Shown: positions 6,235-6,362 of the stretch, one piece after another
How positions within the stretch are numbered: the stretch's first letter is position 1
Layout of the letters: every line of letters starts with the position of its first letter
From: Dyella_B sp035508675
GTDB taxonomy: Bacteria > Pseudomonadota > Gammaproteobacteria > Xanthomonadales > Rhodanobacteraceae
NCBI RefSeq assembly: GCF_035508675.1
Contig: NZ_DATJMN010000252.1
Location: 1 to 6,362, forward strand
Direction: 5' to 3'
Length of the DNA: 6,362 nt
Made by a program: the position numbers and the translations under genes
Notes under the pieces: model-generated
Databases searched by the model: none
The model's input: only the letters and a program-made list of their open reading frames with translations
What the model was told of the DNA's origin: nothing

Positions 6235-6362
6235 ATGGCTCAAGTCACCATGCGTCAGATGCTGGAAGCTGGCGTGCATTTCGGTCACCAGACCCGCTAC
6301 TGGAACCCGAAGATGGCCCCGTACATCTTTGGCGCCCGCGGCAAGATCCACATCATCAACCT
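6235..6362 (+). CDS. rpsB: 30S ribosomal protein S2, N-terminal part (cut by window edge)
   Basis: S2 is a late-assembling protein of the small ribosomal subunit, required for recruitment of protein S1. The first 42 residues are present and the frame is open at the right edge. MAQVTMRQMLEAGVHFGHQT followed by RYWNPKMAPYIFGARGKIHI is the highly conserved S2 N-terminus, differing from E. coli at only a few positions. The start is supported by a strong ribosome site. By family gene order tsf, pyrH and frr would be expected downstream, but they are outside the window. It is divergent from map. Identification is certain. Confidence 0.98.
   Translation, partial: MAQVTMRQMLEAGVHFGHQTRYWNPKMAPYIFGARGKIHIIN

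Noticed and set aside
5929..6351. 140-codon minus-strand open frame through the rpsB leader
   Set aside because: It runs antisense through the start of rpsB and the intergenic region, with no homology and no ribosome site.

Overview
This is an ordinary chromosomal housekeeping segment from a high-GC gammaproteobacterium. The best guess is the Xanthomonadales/Lysobacterales, for example Rhodanobacteraceae or Xanthomonadaceae. Three things suggest this: the proteins resemble the E. coli versions but are clearly diverged, the glnD, map and rpsB arrangement is of gammaproteobacterial type, and the intergenic DNA carries palindromic repeats headed by GTAG, like those described in Stenotrophomonas. 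The genus is inference. I see no CRISPR array, tRNA, rRNA, phage gene, toxin-antitoxin pair or defence island, and no convincing new biological system.

Layout. Five complete genes and one partial gene lie on the minus strand, and one partial gene leaves the right edge on the plus strand. Minus-strand order in transcription direction is map (5923 to 5159), a 97-bp gap holding a pair of palindromic repeats, glnD (5061 to 2413), a 126-bp gap with a hairpin/terminator candidate, a small PepSY-type membrane protein gene (2286 to 1792), a 261-bp gap largely filled by a 167-bp inverted-repeat element, then dapD (1530 to 703), an ArsC/Spx-like gene (703 to 338) and dapE (from 334, cut by the left edge). 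On the plus strand rpsB starts at 6235, preceded by a long structured leader and a good sigma-70 promoter at 5970-5999. Other long open frames lie antisense to or out of frame with these genes and are read as shadows of high-GC coding sequence.

How the genes work together. DapD and DapE catalyse the succinylation and desuccinylation steps of the succinylase route to meso-diaminopimelate and lysine. They are packed with the small ArsC-like gene (1-nt overlap, then a 3-nt gap), so this is almost certainly one operon. GlnD is the uridylyltransferase/uridylyl-removing enzyme that tells PII proteins the nitrogen status. Map removes the initiator methionine from nascent proteins, and rpsB encodes ribosomal protein S2, so the map/rpsB divergon pairs two translation genes. 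E. coli also has map divergent from rpsB and followed by glnD and dapD. Here a PepSY membrane gene and two repeat elements have entered that order.

The parts most worth a second look are non-coding: two GTAG/GCAG-headed inverted repeat pairs with different stem sequences, and the 311-bp map/rpsB intergenic region. In the latter, the predicted promoters appear to fire towards each other and the rpsB leader can form several stable helices.
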